Counted from the stretch's first letter, positions 17,085 to 26,430 are shown. The stretch: DNA of 64,000 nt from CAJXMH01 sp040220135 (GCA_040220135.1 JAVJTT010000024.1:248001-312000); one strand, 5' to 3'. The notes: generated by a model from the letters alone, not told the origin. Translations and numbers: made by a program.

Positions 17085-18128
17085 ATGAGTCGATTCTCTA
17101 CTTTCTTATTATCTCTGTTTTGCCCCCTGCTTTTGTTGGCTCAAAGTGGCGGTGAAAAGAGCTACCAGTTTTTAAACTTATCTTCCTCCGCTAGGGTTGC
17201 TGCCCTTGGAGGAAACCAAATTGCAGTTTACGACGACGACCTCTTTTTAGGTTTAGAAAATCCATCGCTGCTAAATAAAACCATGGACAATAAATTGGCC
17301 TTAACTTATGTGGACTACCTTAGTGATATTAGCTATGGTAATGCTGCATTTGCCAAGCATATAGATAGCATCGGTACTTTTAATATTGGGGTGAATTATG
17401 TGGATTACGGAGAGTTCGTAGAGACCGATATTGCCGGCAATGAGCTCGGGACCTTCACCGCAGGGGAGTATGCATTTCAGCTAGGATACTCCCGTATGCT
17501 AGATAGCAATTTCACCGCAGGAATAAACGTAAAAACGATATACTCCGATTTGTATGACTACTATTCACTTGCCTTGGCTGCAGATTTGGGGATTTCTTAT
17601 TACTCCAGAAGAAGAGAAGTGGTATTAACTTTTTTAGCCAAGAACATTGGAACACAACTGAGTACTTATTCTGAAAGTACAGAAGAGAAACTTCCTTATG
17701 AGTTGCAGTTGGGTTTTAGTAAACGCTTATCTAAAGTGCCGATTCGACTTGGACTAATTGTGCAACACATGCAACAATGGGACTTGCAATATGATAACCC
17801 CAATGATGATGTAGACGAATCTGTCTTACTAGATCCTAGTCAAGCAGAAGAAGAGAAAGAGCCTGGCTTCTTTGAAAATGCTGCCCGGCATATTATTGCA
17901 AACGCAGAGTTTTTGGTTACCGATAATTTTAATGTGAGAATTGGGTATAACTACTTAAGGCGAGCAGACCTAAGAATTGACGAAAAGTTGGGAACAGTTG
18001 GCCTTAGCTGGGGATTAGGATTTCGAATTTCTAAGTTTCATTTGAGTTACGGTCGTTCTGCATTTCATCAAGCAGGCGCCACTAATACCTTTTCTGTTTC
18101 TAGCCGTCTTTCCGATTTTATCAACTAA
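17085..18128 (+). CDS. porQ: Type IX secretion system protein PorQ
   Basis: A 347-residue outer-membrane protein with a signal peptide (FLLSLFCPLLLLAQ). The mature start GGEKSYQFLNLSSSARVAALGGNQIA is the PorQ signature, followed by repeated amphipathic strands and a C-terminal barrel end (FSVSSRLSDFIN). PorQ/PorV-like barrels belong to the type IX secretion apparatus of Bacteroidota, so this organism exports proteins with C-terminal sorting domains. cmk follows after nine bases and is likely co-transcribed. Confidence 0.88.
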   Translation: MSRFSTFLLSLFCPLLLLAQSGGEKSYQFLNLSSSARVAALGGNQIAVYDDDLFLGLENPSLLNKTMDNKLALTYVDYLSDISYGNAAFAKHIDSIGTFNIGVNYVDYGEFVETDIAGNELGTFTAGEYAFQLGYSRMLDSNFTAGINVKTIYSDLYDYYSLALAADLGISYYSRRREVVLTFLAKNIGTQLSTYSESTEEKLPYELQLGFSKRLSKVPIRLGLIVQHMQQWDLQYDNPNDDVDESVLLDPSQAEEEKEPGFFENAARHIIANAEFLVTDNFNVRIGYNYLRRADLRIDEKLGTVGLSWGLGFRISKFHLSYGRSAFHQAGATNTFSVSSRLSDFIN

Positions 18129-18137
18129 TTTAGCGGC

Positions 18138-18821
18138 ATGAAGCCCATTATTATAGCCATAGATGGTTATTCGTCTTGTGGAAAGAGCACTTTGGCAAAA
18201 GCCTTGGCGAAGCGCTTGAGTTTTGCCTATCTGGATACAGGAGCCATGTATCGGGCGGTTACCTTATTTGGCCTAAAAAATGGGATTGATTATTCCCACT
18301 TAAATTCTGAAGAGATAGCAAAAACCTTAGAGCAAGTAAAAATAACTTTCCATTTAAATGCTGAAACCGGAGAAAATGAAACATTTTTAAATGGTGAAAA
18401 CGTAGAAGCCGAAATAAGAGGTAAGGCTGTTTCTGAAGCCGTGAGTCAAGTTGCTCAAATCAAAGCCATTCGAGAACACATGGTTAAATTACAACAAAAA
18501 GCAGGAAAGGATAAAAACATAGTGGTTGACGGAAGAGATATCGGCACAAAAGTTTTTCCAAATGCTGAATTAAAGCTTTTTATGACCGCGGATAAAAAGG
18601 TTAGAGCAAAAAGAAGGTACGATGAGTTGAAGGCAAAGGGCCTTAAGGTGAAATTTGAAGATATTGAAGAGAACCTCAAGAAAAGAGATTATGATGATAC
18701 GCATCGAAAAGAAAACCCTTTGCGTAAAGCTGAAGATGCCGTTGAGCTAGATAACTCTTCTATAGATCGTGAAGAACAATTGAGTTTTGTAATTCGCCTT
18801 ATGAATGAGAAGTTTGATTAG
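18138..18821 (+). CDS. cmk: Cytidylate kinase
   Basis: A 227-residue NMP kinase that phosphorylates CMP and dCMP. The P-loop is AIDGYSSCGKSTLAKALA at the N-terminus, followed by YLDTGAMYRAVT, DGRDIGTKVFPNAELKLF and the lid region RRYDE. Length is typical. The stop codon overlaps that of the convergent ispH by four bases. Confidence 0.95.
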   Translation: MKPIIIAIDGYSSCGKSTLAKALAKRLSFAYLDTGAMYRAVTLFGLKNGIDYSHLNSEEIAKTLEQVKITFHLNAETGENETFLNGENVEAEIRGKAVSEAVSQVAQIKAIREHMVKLQQKAGKDKNIVVDGRDIGTKVFPNAELKLFMTADKKVRAKRRYDELKAKGLKVKFEDIEENLKKRDYDDTHRKENPLRKAEDAVELDNSSIDREEQLSFVIRLMNEKFD

Positions 18822-20044
18822 GCGTCAATAAATTGAGCTAAAATTTCCTCTTTGCTACGTTCGGGCTGAAAGAAGGAAAGTAAGCGGTCTAATACCCCAT
18901 CAACAACTGCATCAGGACAAGATGCGCCGCTTGTAAGAATAATTCTAAGTGGTCTTTTCTCGGGGAGATAATTTTTGGTAGTTAACATTTGTTTGTTTTC
19001 ATAATCAAAATGTCTCACCATGTTTTCAGAGACAACTTCCTCAGCGCTTGATACAAAATAGGTGGGTAGCTTTTGTTCACATAGCTCAACCAAATGAGAG
19101 GTGTTTGAACTGTTAAATCCGCCAACTACAAAAGCTAAGTCGGCTTCCTCAGCTAACAAACCATAAGTGGCTTGTTGGTTATCATTAGTGGCATAGCATA
19201 AGGTGTCCCGAGTGTCTGCAAAATGCGCCTTAATGTTCTCTTCTCCAAATTTGTCTACCATTAAACCTCTAAAGTAGTCAGCAATTGCTTGTGTGTCGGA
19301 AGCTAGCATGGTTGTTTGATTCACAACTCCCACTTTGTTTAAGTGTTTCTTTGGATCAAAACCATCAGAAACTTGATTGGCAAATATCTCATGAAAGGCA
19401 TCAAGCTCCATTTGGCCTAACATGAATGCGCCTAATTGTTCTGCTTCCTCCATGTCACGAACTACAATAGATTTTGCAGTGGCAGAAGAATGCGAAAAAG
19501 TGGCTCTGGTTTCTTCGTGCCTATGTTTTCCATGAATGATCACCGTGTAGTCTTGTTTGCCTAGTTTTTCGGATTGCTTCCAGACTTTAGTAACAAAAGG
19601 GCAGGTAGTATCGTATTTTTTAGTTTCTATGTTTTTCGCTTCCAAAATTCTTTCAACCTCTCTTGTAGTGCCAAAGGCCGGTATGATTACAATGTCATCG
19701 CTTTTAATGGCGTCCCATGGAATAAACTGATTGCCTTGGGTATCCATAATAAAATTCACTCCCATGGCTCTCAAGTCAGTATTCACTTTTGGATTATGAA
19801 TCATTTGACTAAGCAAGTAAATGCTTTTTCCGGGGTTTTCTTCTACCGCTTTGTATGCGATTTCAATGGCATTCTCTACCCCATAACAAAACCCAAAGTG
19901 CCGTGCGATTAAAAATTGTACATCGCCAAAATCTAAAAGAGAAGGGCTAAAATCCTTTTTTCTAGGGTCTTGTGTTTTTCTGCTGTTCTTTATTTCCGAG
20001 ATAAATGAACTGCGATAAAAGGTGGGAATGTCAAACTGTTTCAT
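18818..20044 (-). CDS. ispH: 4-hydroxy-3-methylbut-2-enyl diphosphate reductase
   Basis: The last enzyme of the MEP isoprenoid pathway; it makes IPP and DMAPP with a [4Fe-4S] cluster. The three cluster cysteines are in HFGFCYGVENAIE, DTTCPFVTKVWKQ and TSGASCPDAVVDGVL. At 408 residues it is the long form usual in Bacteroidota, with an N-terminal extension of about 50 residues. The ATG at 20044 (MKQFDIPTFYRSS) fits homologues; a TAATTTTG box (20056-20063, reverse strand) just upstream makes the in-frame start at 20068 unlikely. Confidence 0.94.
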   Translation of the reverse strand: MKQFDIPTFYRSSFISEIKNSRKTQDPRKKDFSPSLLDFGDVQFLIARHFGFCYGVENAIEIAYKAVEENPGKSIYLLSQMIHNPKVNTDLRAMGVNFIMDTQGNQFIPWDAIKSDDIVIIPAFGTTREVERILEAKNIETKKYDTTCPFVTKVWKQSEKLGKQDYTVIIHGKHRHEETRATFSHSSATAKSIVVRDMEEAEQLGAFMLGQMELDAFHEIFANQVSDGFDPKKHLNKVGVVNQTTMLASDTQAIADYFRGLMVDKFGEENIKAHFADTRDTLCYATNDNQQATYGLLAEEADLAFVVGGFNSSNTSHLVELCEQKLPTYFVSSAEEVVSENMVRHFDYENKQMLTTKNYLPEKRPLRIILTSGASCPDAVVDGVLDRLLSFFQPERSKEEILAQFIDA

Positions 20045-20150
20045 AGGCGTTATAACAAAATTAAGCAATGATGTTTTTACATTTTATACTTTTACAAGGA
20101 AGCTTTCCGAAACAGCAATTCTAACTTGCTGATTGAATGATAATTTTTTC

Positions 20151-20158
20151 TATCTTTG
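20151..20158 (+). promoter_or_regulatory. Promoter -7 box and leader of rpsA
   Basis: TATCTTTG matches the Bacteroidota -7 consensus. A TTG at 20133-20135 lies 15 bases upstream, somewhat close for a -33 element. About 100 bases of leader follow before the rpsA ATG at 20259. The leader contains a possible hairpin (CCCC at 20177-20180 with GGGG near 20195) that could have a regulatory role, but no known leader motif is recognised. Confidence 0.5.
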
Positions 20159-20258
20159 CGCCCTCAAAAAAACTAGCCCCTTTATCGGTATGATGGGGTT
20201 TTAATCACAACTTTCGTTTTCATGCCGAATTAAAAACGAAATACAAAAAAAGGTCTTA

Positions 20259-22481
20259 ATGGCTGAATCAAACGAAAAAGCTGCCGAAAACAAGGCAGAA
20301 GACAAAAAAGCAGAAACTCCAAAAGCTGCTAAAAAAGAAACTGCAACTCCAAAAGCAGAAGAAAAAAAATCCACTGAAAAAGCTGAATCGAAAGAAGAAA
20401 GCAAGCCAAAAGCGGAGAAGAAAGCAGAAAAAGCTGATGCCGGTAAAGCAGAGCCCAAAAAGGAGCCTGTAAAGGAAGAAGCTAAAGCTGCAAAGGAAGA
20501 ATCTGAAACAGCCAAAAAGGCTGAGAAAGAAACCAAGAAAGACGAGCCCAAAGCAAAGCGAGTAAGACAACCTAAAATGGAAGTTGAAAGTCGTGAAGCA
20601 GCAATTGTGAAAGATAAAACCACAGAAGCTGAAGAGGTAAAAGAAGAGGCTCCCAAAACTCGTGAAGAGCGTCAAAAGGAACAAGAAGAATTCCGCAAGG
20701 AGTTTGATTGGAGTGCGATTGGAAAAAGAGAAGAGTTATACGGTGAAGAAGAGCAAAAAGAGCTCGAGCAGATGTATGACGAAACACTAACTTCTATCCA
20801 AGAGCAAGATGTGATCGACGGCAAAGTAGTGAGCATCTCTCCGAGAGAAGTGGTAGTAGATATTGGATACAAGTCTGACGGTGTAATTAGCATGTCAGAG
20901 TTAAAATACAGAGACGATCTTGAAATTGGAGACTTGGTAGAGGTTTTCATCGAAAGCCAAGAAGACAAAAACGGTCAATTGGTCTTGTCTCATAAAAAAG
21001 CTCGTGCTTTAAGAGCATGGGAAAAAGTAAATCAAGCTTTAGATACCCAAGAAGTAATCAAGGGGTATGTAAAGTGTAGAACAAAAGGTGGATTGATCGT
21101 TGATGTTTTTGGCATCGAGGCATTCTTACCTGGTTCTCAAATTGACGTAAAACCAATTCGTGATTACGATCAGTATGTTGACAAAACCATGGAGTTTAAA
21201 GTGGTGAAGATCAACAAAGAGTTTAAAAACGTTGTCGTTTCTCACAAAGCCCTAATTGAAGCTGAACTTGAAGTTCAGAAGAAGGAAATTATTTCTCAAT
21301 TAGAGAAAGGTCAAGTACTAGAAGGTACTGTGAAAAACATCACTTCTTACGGGGTATTTATTGACCTAGGTGGAGTAGATGGTTTAGTTCACATTACTGA
21401 TTTATCTTGGGGTAGAGTTAATCACCCAGAAGAGGTGGTTGAACTAGATGAAACTGTAAAAGTGGTAATTCTTGACTTTGATGATGAGAAGAAGAGAATT
21501 GCTTTAGGTATGAAGCAGCTTGAAGGTCATCCATGGGAGAAATTGGATGATAGTCTGCAAGTAGGTGATAAGGTGAAAGGAAAAGTTGTGGTTGTTGCAG
21601 ACTATGGTGCTTTTGTTGAAATTCAGCCAGGTGTTGAAGGTTTGATTCACGTTTCTGAAATCTCTTGGTCTAATCAGTTGCAACCTGCTCAAGCATTCTT
21701 TAGTGTAGGTGATGAAGTAGAAGCACAAATTTTGACTTTAGATCGCGAAGAACGTAAGATGTCACTTGGTGTGAAACAATTAACTCCAGATCCATGGGAA
21801 GGCATTGCTACAAAATTCCCTGTGGACTCTAAGCATACCGGTAAAGTCACCAACATCTCTGACTTTGGCGTATTTGTAGAGCTAGAGCAAGGAGTTGATG
21901 GTTTGGTTCACATCTCAGACCTTTCTTGGTCGAAAAAGATCAACCATCCAAAAGAAGTTACCTCAGTTGGTGATGAAATGGAAGTTGTAATCTTAGAGAT
22001 TGACCAAGATCAAAGAAGACTTAGCCTAGGTTACAAGCAATTGGAAGAAAATCCTTGGGAGACTTTCGAAACTGTATTTGAGTTGGGAAGCGTTCACAAA
22101 GGAACCATTAGCGAGGTGACTAGCAAAGGTGCTACCATTATTCTTCCTTACGGAGTAGAGGCTTTTGCCACAAAACGTAATCTAGTTAAAGAAGATGGCA
22201 AAGCAGCTGAGAAGGATGAAGAGTTAGACTTTAAGATCATGGACTTTAACAAGCATGCAAGAAAGATCACTGTATCGCACACACAAATTCACCGTGATGT
22301 TGAGCAGGAAGAAGGTCTTCAGAAGCGCAAGAAGGCAAGTGCTCACAAACGAGCTACTCAAAAAGCCTTGAAGTCAATGAGCGATAAGCAAGAGAAAACC
22401 ACTTTAGGTGACCTTGATGCTTTGGCTAGCTTGAAAGATGAAATGGAAGGTGACGACAAAAAAAAGAAAGGTGATAAGTAG
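20259..22481 (+). CDS. rpsA: 30S ribosomal protein S1 with long charged N-terminal extension
   Basis: A 740-residue protein. Six S1 domains lie between about residues 184 and 680; typical strands are GVFIDLGGVDGLVHITDLSW, GAFVEIQPGVEGLIHVSEIS and GVFVELEQGVDGLVHISDLS. The first 140 or so residues are almost only Ala, Lys and Glu (KAETPKAAKKETATPKA style), presumably disordered, and the C-terminus ends in a Lys/Asp-rich tail. S1 brings mRNA to the ribosome; in Bacteroidota, where Shine-Dalgarno sites are rare, its role in initiation may be larger. The low-complexity head produces long false open frames on both strands. Confidence 0.95.
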   Translation: MAESNEKAAENKAEDKKAETPKAAKKETATPKAEEKKSTEKAESKEESKPKAEKKAEKADAGKAEPKKEPVKEEAKAAKEESETAKKAEKETKKDEPKAKRVRQPKMEVESREAAIVKDKTTEAEEVKEEAPKTREERQKEQEEFRKEFDWSAIGKREELYGEEEQKELEQMYDETLTSIQEQDVIDGKVVSISPREVVVDIGYKSDGVISMSELKYRDDLEIGDLVEVFIESQEDKNGQLVLSHKKARALRAWEKVNQALDTQEVIKGYVKCRTKGGLIVDVFGIEAFLPGSQIDVKPIRDYDQYVDKTMEFKVVKINKEFKNVVVSHKALIEAELEVQKKEIISQLEKGQVLEGTVKNITSYGVFIDLGGVDGLVHITDLSWGRVNHPEEVVELDETVKVVILDFDDEKKRIALGMKQLEGHPWEKLDDSLQVGDKVKGKVVVVADYGAFVEIQPGVEGLIHVSEISWSNQLQPAQAFFSVGDEVEAQILTLDREERKMSLGVKQLTPDPWEGIATKFPVDSKHTGKVTNISDFGVFVELEQGVDGLVHISDLSWSKKINHPKEVTSVGDEMEVVILEIDQDQRRLSLGYKQLEENPWETFETVFELGSVHKGTISEVTSKGATIILPYGVEAFATKRNLVKEDGKAAEKDEELDFKIMDFNKHARKITVSHTQIHRDVEQEEGLQKRKKASAHKRATQKALKSMSDKQEKTTLGDLDALASLKDEMEGDDKKKKGDK

Positions 22482-22509
22482 TCTTTAAGTCACTTTAATT
22501 CATAAATAA

Positions 22510-22548
22510 AAGCCCTTCCTGACTCAGTCGGGAGGGGCTTTTTTTTTT
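22510..22548 (+). terminator. Rho-independent terminator of rpsA
   Basis: A 15-base stem (22510-22524 with 22526-22540; two G-U pairs, innermost bases forming the loop) is followed by a run of ten T on the plus strand. It lies 28 bases after the rpsA stop codon. Confidence 0.9.
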
Positions 22549-22549
22549 G

Positions 22550-23674
22550 CTACTCAGCTAAATAGAGGTACATTACCGCCATGGCAGTATGTGTGTTTAA
22601 ACTGTCAGTACAATGGTAGCGACTTCTTAATTCATATTGATGATTCTGATAAACTGGAATGCCCTTATTACTGCTGAAATAGCCAATGCTATCAAAGCCG
22701 AATCCATCTGCTTTAGTATAAATGTCTGCCGCATATAGTAAGCTATCGCTTGTGCTGTCCCATAATTCAAGTGCTTTGGCAAAGGGGTGTAAGTGCACCC
22801 CTATTAAATGAATCCGGCTATCATGCTCCAAGGCCATCATGGGCGTAACGTTCGTGCTTAATTCTTCTACTTCATTGGGCAAGTTCCAGTGTCCGGTGTA
22901 TCTCCTGTCAAACTGATCATGGTAAGGGTTGTATTCCCCTTTTTCATATTGAATCGAGCAGTCGTGCAACGGCTCATCTCCTTTTATCGCATGACTGTCT
23001 AAATGGTGCGAAATACAAAGCTTGGGTAAGCCATACTCTCCTGCAGGACCCGAAAGCTGCTTGGTGATAAAAACCGCCTGCTGATAAAGTGGAATTAGCG
23101 GCTTTTCTAGTTCTTGATCTTTGTAATATTCAAAAGTAACTTGATGCTTCGTTGTCAAATTTACCGGGTATGTTTTATGATTTAAAACTTGAGAAACCAT
23201 TTCAAATTCTTGTTGACTAGCCAAGGGAATTCCAAATCCTTCCGGAAATTCAAGTCTCTCTTGCCCTTCACTCAAAGTGAAGATCCTAGAATTAGTGCCC
23301 CTTGTTTTTAGTTTCCATGGAACCTCTTCCTTGGCAACATAATTTAAATTGTTATGACACATATAGTGGGCTTCTAAGGGGCTGTTTGAGTTACTTTCTA
23401 CCACTTTGCTTTCATAAGCAGTAAGCCAAAAAAGTTTATTCTCTACTTCTCCGACTTGAACTTTCTTTATTTCATAAGGGCCTTGCATAGAACGGTAGAT
23501 CGTGTCAATCATTAAGTTTTTAGAGTAAAAAGATTTTTGATGTAGAGTAGGAGCTACACTTGATTTTTTAGTTTGAGAAGAATGTTCCTTATACCAAGCT
23601 TTAAATTCTTTTTTGGGCTTTGATACGCAACTGATCATGGCTGCGATGAGAAAAAAGGAAATACATTGTTTCAT
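22550..23674 (-). CDS. Lipoprotein of unknown function
   Basis: A 374-residue protein with a lipoprotein signal peptide (SFFLIAAMISC, lipobox Cys at residue 16). The C-terminal third has a histidine-containing stretch (LIGVHLHPFAKALEL) and ends with YQNHQYELRSRYHCTDS followed by a hydrophobic strand (MAVMYLYLAE). This layout faintly recalls the C-terminal domain of copper type II ascorbate-dependent monooxygenase-like and SURNod19 proteins, but that is a weak resemblance by eye. It may be outer-membrane anchored. The stop codon reaches the rpsA terminator from the other side. Confidence 0.7.
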   Translation of the reverse strand: MKQCISFFLIAAMISCVSKPKKEFKAWYKEHSSQTKKSSVAPTLHQKSFYSKNLMIDTIYRSMQGPYEIKKVQVGEVENKLFWLTAYESKVVESNSNSPLEAHYMCHNNLNYVAKEEVPWKLKTRGTNSRIFTLSEGQERLEFPEGFGIPLASQQEFEMVSQVLNHKTYPVNLTTKHQVTFEYYKDQELEKPLIPLYQQAVFITKQLSGPAGEYGLPKLCISHHLDSHAIKGDEPLHDCSIQYEKGEYNPYHDQFDRRYTGHWNLPNEVEELSTNVTPMMALEHDSRIHLIGVHLHPFAKALELWDSTSDSLLYAADIYTKADGFGFDSIGYFSSNKGIPVYQNHQYELRSRYHCTDSLNTHTAMAVMYLYLAE

Positions 23675-23768
23675 GCTTCTAAGGTAGAAAGAAAATGTTT
23701 GATTGTTCTTTCCAACATTTCGGTGGTAGCAGGATTAAAAAGCGAAATTTGCGCAGAAGTAAAGCAGA

Positions 23769-24977
23769 ATGAAAAAGAAAGTAGTCGTAATTGGAGGAGG
23801 CGCAGCCGGTTTCTTTGCCGCTATTAATTTAGCGGAACAAATAGAAGGGAAAGATATTTTGATGCTTGAAAAAACCAATCAAGTATTGACAAAGGTGAAA
23901 GTAAGTGGAGGAGGTCGTTGCAATGTGACTCATGCCTGTTTTGAGCCCAAAGAGTTGTCTACTTACTACCCTCGAGGTGAAAAGGAATTATTAGGGCCCT
24001 TCCATCGCTTTTATACGGCCGACACCATTGCTTGGTTTAGTGACAGAGGAATTGAGCTCAAAGTAGAAGAAGATGGTAGAATGTTTCCACTTAGCAATTC
24101 TTCACAAACTATAATAAATTGTTTTTTAGAAGAAAGAGAGCGCAAACAAATTGACCTTTGGAGTAAAGCAGAAGTGATTAAAATATCCAAACCATTTCAT
24201 TTTTTAGTTGAATTGAAAGATGGTCAAACAGTGGAAGCGGAGAAGGTGATTATTGCTTGTGGTGGCCACGCCAAAAGCAAACACTATGAGTTTATTAAGG
24301 AAGTTGGTCACACTTTAATTCCACCCATACCTAGCTTGTTTACCTTTAATCTAAAAAATCATGAGAGTAATCAACTCATGGGAATTGCCCATGAAGCAAG
24401 TGTTAAATTGGTAGGAACCGATTTGGAAGAATATGGTCCCGTTTTGTTTACCCATTGGGGCATGAGTGGTCCTGCCATTTTAAAACTTTCTGCTAAAGGT
24501 GCGAAATACTTGCATGAAAAGAATTACCAATTCGATTTTGAAGTTTGTTGGTTCGATCAGGCGGAAGCTTTTATTCAGTTACAAAGAACAGATCAAGCTG
24601 CTAGTAAAGTGCGACAGTCTAAACCCCAAGACATGAGCAAGCGCTTTTGGGAGTATTTACTAGACCGTGCCAAAATAACCCCTACTCAAAATTGGGCTGA
24701 CTTAGATAAAAGCCAGCTTCAGCGTTTAGCAGAGGTGCTTTTAAGAGACAGATATTCAGCAAATGGAAAAACTACCTTTAAAGAAGAGTTCGTGACTTGT
24801 GGCGGCGTCGACTTGAAAGAGATTGAAATGAAAAGCATGGAAAGTAAGCTTATTGATGGCCTATACTTCTGCGGAGAAGTGGTTAATGTCGATGCTTTAA
24901 CCGGAGGGTTTAATTTTCAAGCCGCTTGGACTACCGCTTGGTTGGCTGCGCAAGACATTTCGAATAAAATGATTTAA
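23769..24977 (+). CDS. HI0933-family NAD(P)/FAD-dependent oxidoreductase (YhiN-like)
   Basis: A 402-residue flavoprotein. The N-terminal dinucleotide-binding motif is VVIGGGAAGFFAAINL, followed by KVSGGGRCNVTH, a family signature. HWGMSGPAILKLS and the C-terminal GGFNFQAAWTTAWLAA complete the HI0933 pattern. Members are widely conserved but their substrate is not established. It converges on the membrane protein gene at 24985 with seven bases between stops. Confidence 0.92.
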   Translation: MKKKVVVIGGGAAGFFAAINLAEQIEGKDILMLEKTNQVLTKVKVSGGGRCNVTHACFEPKELSTYYPRGEKELLGPFHRFYTADTIAWFSDRGIELKVEEDGRMFPLSNSSQTIINCFLEERERKQIDLWSKAEVIKISKPFHFLVELKDGQTVEAEKVIIACGGHAKSKHYEFIKEVGHTLIPPIPSLFTFNLKNHESNQLMGIAHEASVKLVGTDLEEYGPVLFTHWGMSGPAILKLSAKGAKYLHEKNYQFDFEVCWFDQAEAFIQLQRTDQAASKVRQSKPQDMSKRFWEYLLDRAKITPTQNWADLDKSQLQRLAEVLLRDRYSANGKTTFKEEFVTCGGVDLKEIEMKSMESKLIDGLYFCGEVVNVDALTGGFNFQAAWTTAWLAAQDISNKMI

Positions 24978-24984
24978 GAATCAG

Positions 24985-25521
24985 TTATTCTTCCTTGAAA
25001 ATATATTGATAGCGGTACTTTTTCTTTCCATTTGTACCTTCTACCATCAGTTTTCTCTTTTCATGATTAGGGCTCAGTTTCTTGTCCAAATAAATTGCTA
25101 AACCAGTGACAGAAAGCAAATAGCCAAGGGTAGCGAAAAATGCCAAATATGAGGCATTGTCTTGCATAAAAAGCAGGGTCAATAAAGCAAATGCACCAAA
25201 ACCATTAAGCACGTAAATGTATAAATAGCTTTTAAGGTTCCATTGCAGCAAGTAGTAAATTAAAAAGGCTAAGAGAATCAGTGACCCATATGTGCTTTGA
25301 AGAATCGTAAAACCAACTGCAAGAACGATTAATGCAATTAAGCTATATTGTGCAAGGCGATGTTTCTTCCTTTGTTTAAGGCTAGGGTAGTTGCTAACTG
25401 AATCAAATAAGTTCTCTTTATCGGGGTAGTCTGCTTGTAGTGACTCAAAGATTTCTTTGGCAGACATTCCTTCTTTATAGGCTTTTCGAACCGCTTTTTT
25501 TAAATCTTGTTTTTTACTCAT
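24985..25521 (-). CDS. Small membrane protein, function unknown
   Basis: A 178-residue protein. The first 55 residues are charged and helical (LKKAVRKAYKEGMSAKEIFESL), followed by four hydrophobic segments (about residues 60-150) and a basic cytoplasmic tail (GKKKYRYQYIFKEE). No family recognised. It is followed upstream on the same strand by the MtfA-like peptidase after 34 bases, so the two may share a transcript. Confidence 0.7.
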   Translation of the reverse strand: MSKKQDLKKAVRKAYKEGMSAKEIFESLQADYPDKENLFDSVSNYPSLKQRKKHRLAQYSLIALIVLAVGFTILQSTYGSLILLAFLIYYLLQWNLKSYLYIYVLNGFGAFALLTLLFMQDNASYLAFFATLGYLLSVTGLAIYLDKKLSPNHEKRKLMVEGTNGKKKYRYQYIFKEE

Positions 25522-25555
25522 GAACTAAAGTTAAGGAAATGTAGAAATAAATTCC

Positions 25556-26260
25556 TTACAAATTCAATGGATTTTGATTCAAAAGTCTCACTAAACTAGC
25601 ATAAAGCAAGGGTTCAAAGCGCTTGAATTCAGCAGGTTGTTCAAAGAAGCCTTCTAGGGCAACAGCAAAAAACTCCATTTGGTTGGTACCACCGTAGGCT
25701 CTTAAAAAAAGTGTTTGGCCGTTTTTCATTTGTTGCATTTTTTTCTGAGCTACAGCTTGGTAGTTTTTCCAATCTTGAGAATGAAAGAAAGAAAAGAATA
25801 AGCTCATTTGGTTTTCTAGCATCAGGCAGTGTGAAAACTCATGGAGACAAAGGTTAAGGGAGTCGTCGGGTATTTGAAACCCTTTATCAACAGCCGGCCA
25901 AGCCAAGGTAATTCGTTTTTTACTCAGGTTTACATCGCCATTGAACATGAGGTCACTTTTGATGTAGCGATAGGAGCGAGGCAAAAGCAGAATTGTATCA
26001 AAGTCTTTTAAGGTGTGTTTCCGCAAACCAAAGGTGATTTGAGTAAAAGCGCTGCTCACAATTATCTTGCTTTGCTTGCTTGGAGACTGCTTATTATGAC
26101 TCTTCCAATTAATGCTCTTGTAAAAACGGATACAACGAAGAACAAAACGCTTTCGCTTTTTAGCGCTTAACAATTGGTAATAGGTACTCCAATTCAGTAA
26201 GACATGATGAACGAGCTTTTTCTCTTTTTTGGAATAAATCAGATCATACCAAGGAAGCAT
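25556..26260 (-). CDS. MtfA-like (M90 family) zinc metallopeptidase
   Basis: A 234-residue protein with the zinc motif HEFSH (H140, E141, H144) and the downstream Glu in QMEFFAVALEGFFEQP (E196), as in E. coli MtfA, the Mlc-titration factor. The N-terminal half has the family's basic helical region and the strand ITLAWPAVDKG. Relatives in Bacteroidota are annotated as zinc-dependent peptidases; a link to sugar regulation, as in E. coli, is not implied. It is the last typical-composition gene before the AT-rich region. Confidence 0.82.
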   Translation of the reverse strand: MLPWYDLIYSKKEKKLVHHVLLNWSTYYQLLSAKKRKRFVLRCIRFYKSINWKSHNKQSPSKQSKIIVSSAFTQITFGLRKHTLKDFDTILLLPRSYRYIKSDLMFNGDVNLSKKRITLAWPAVDKGFQIPDDSLNLCLHEFSHCLMLENQMSLFFSFFHSQDWKNYQAVAQKKMQQMKNGQTLFLRAYGGTNQMEFFAVALEGFFEQPAEFKRFEPLLYASLVRLLNQNPLNL

Positions 26261-26430
26261 GGGGAAAAGATAAGGAAAGTTGGTTTATGGTGAAGATAGG
26301 TTCAATAAAGACAATTAAATACTTGAAGCAGAAGTTTTACACTTTTAGTTTAATATTTTATATTTGATTGAAAACCAAGAAGGTATTGGATTTAATCCTT
26401 TATAAATTATACTTTCAAAAAAGTTTCATG

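Noticed and set aside
20201..20684. Long reverse-strand frames opposite the start of rpsA (Ser/Phe/Ala-rich and Phe/Cys-rich)
   Set aside because: They are mirror images of the Lys/Ala/Glu low-complexity codons of S1 and have no family resemblance.
26260..26430. Second attachment site (copy of the ssrA 3' end) at the left border of the AT-rich region
   Set aside because: I looked for GGTGGAGCCGG or TTCGAACCC in this gap and saw none.
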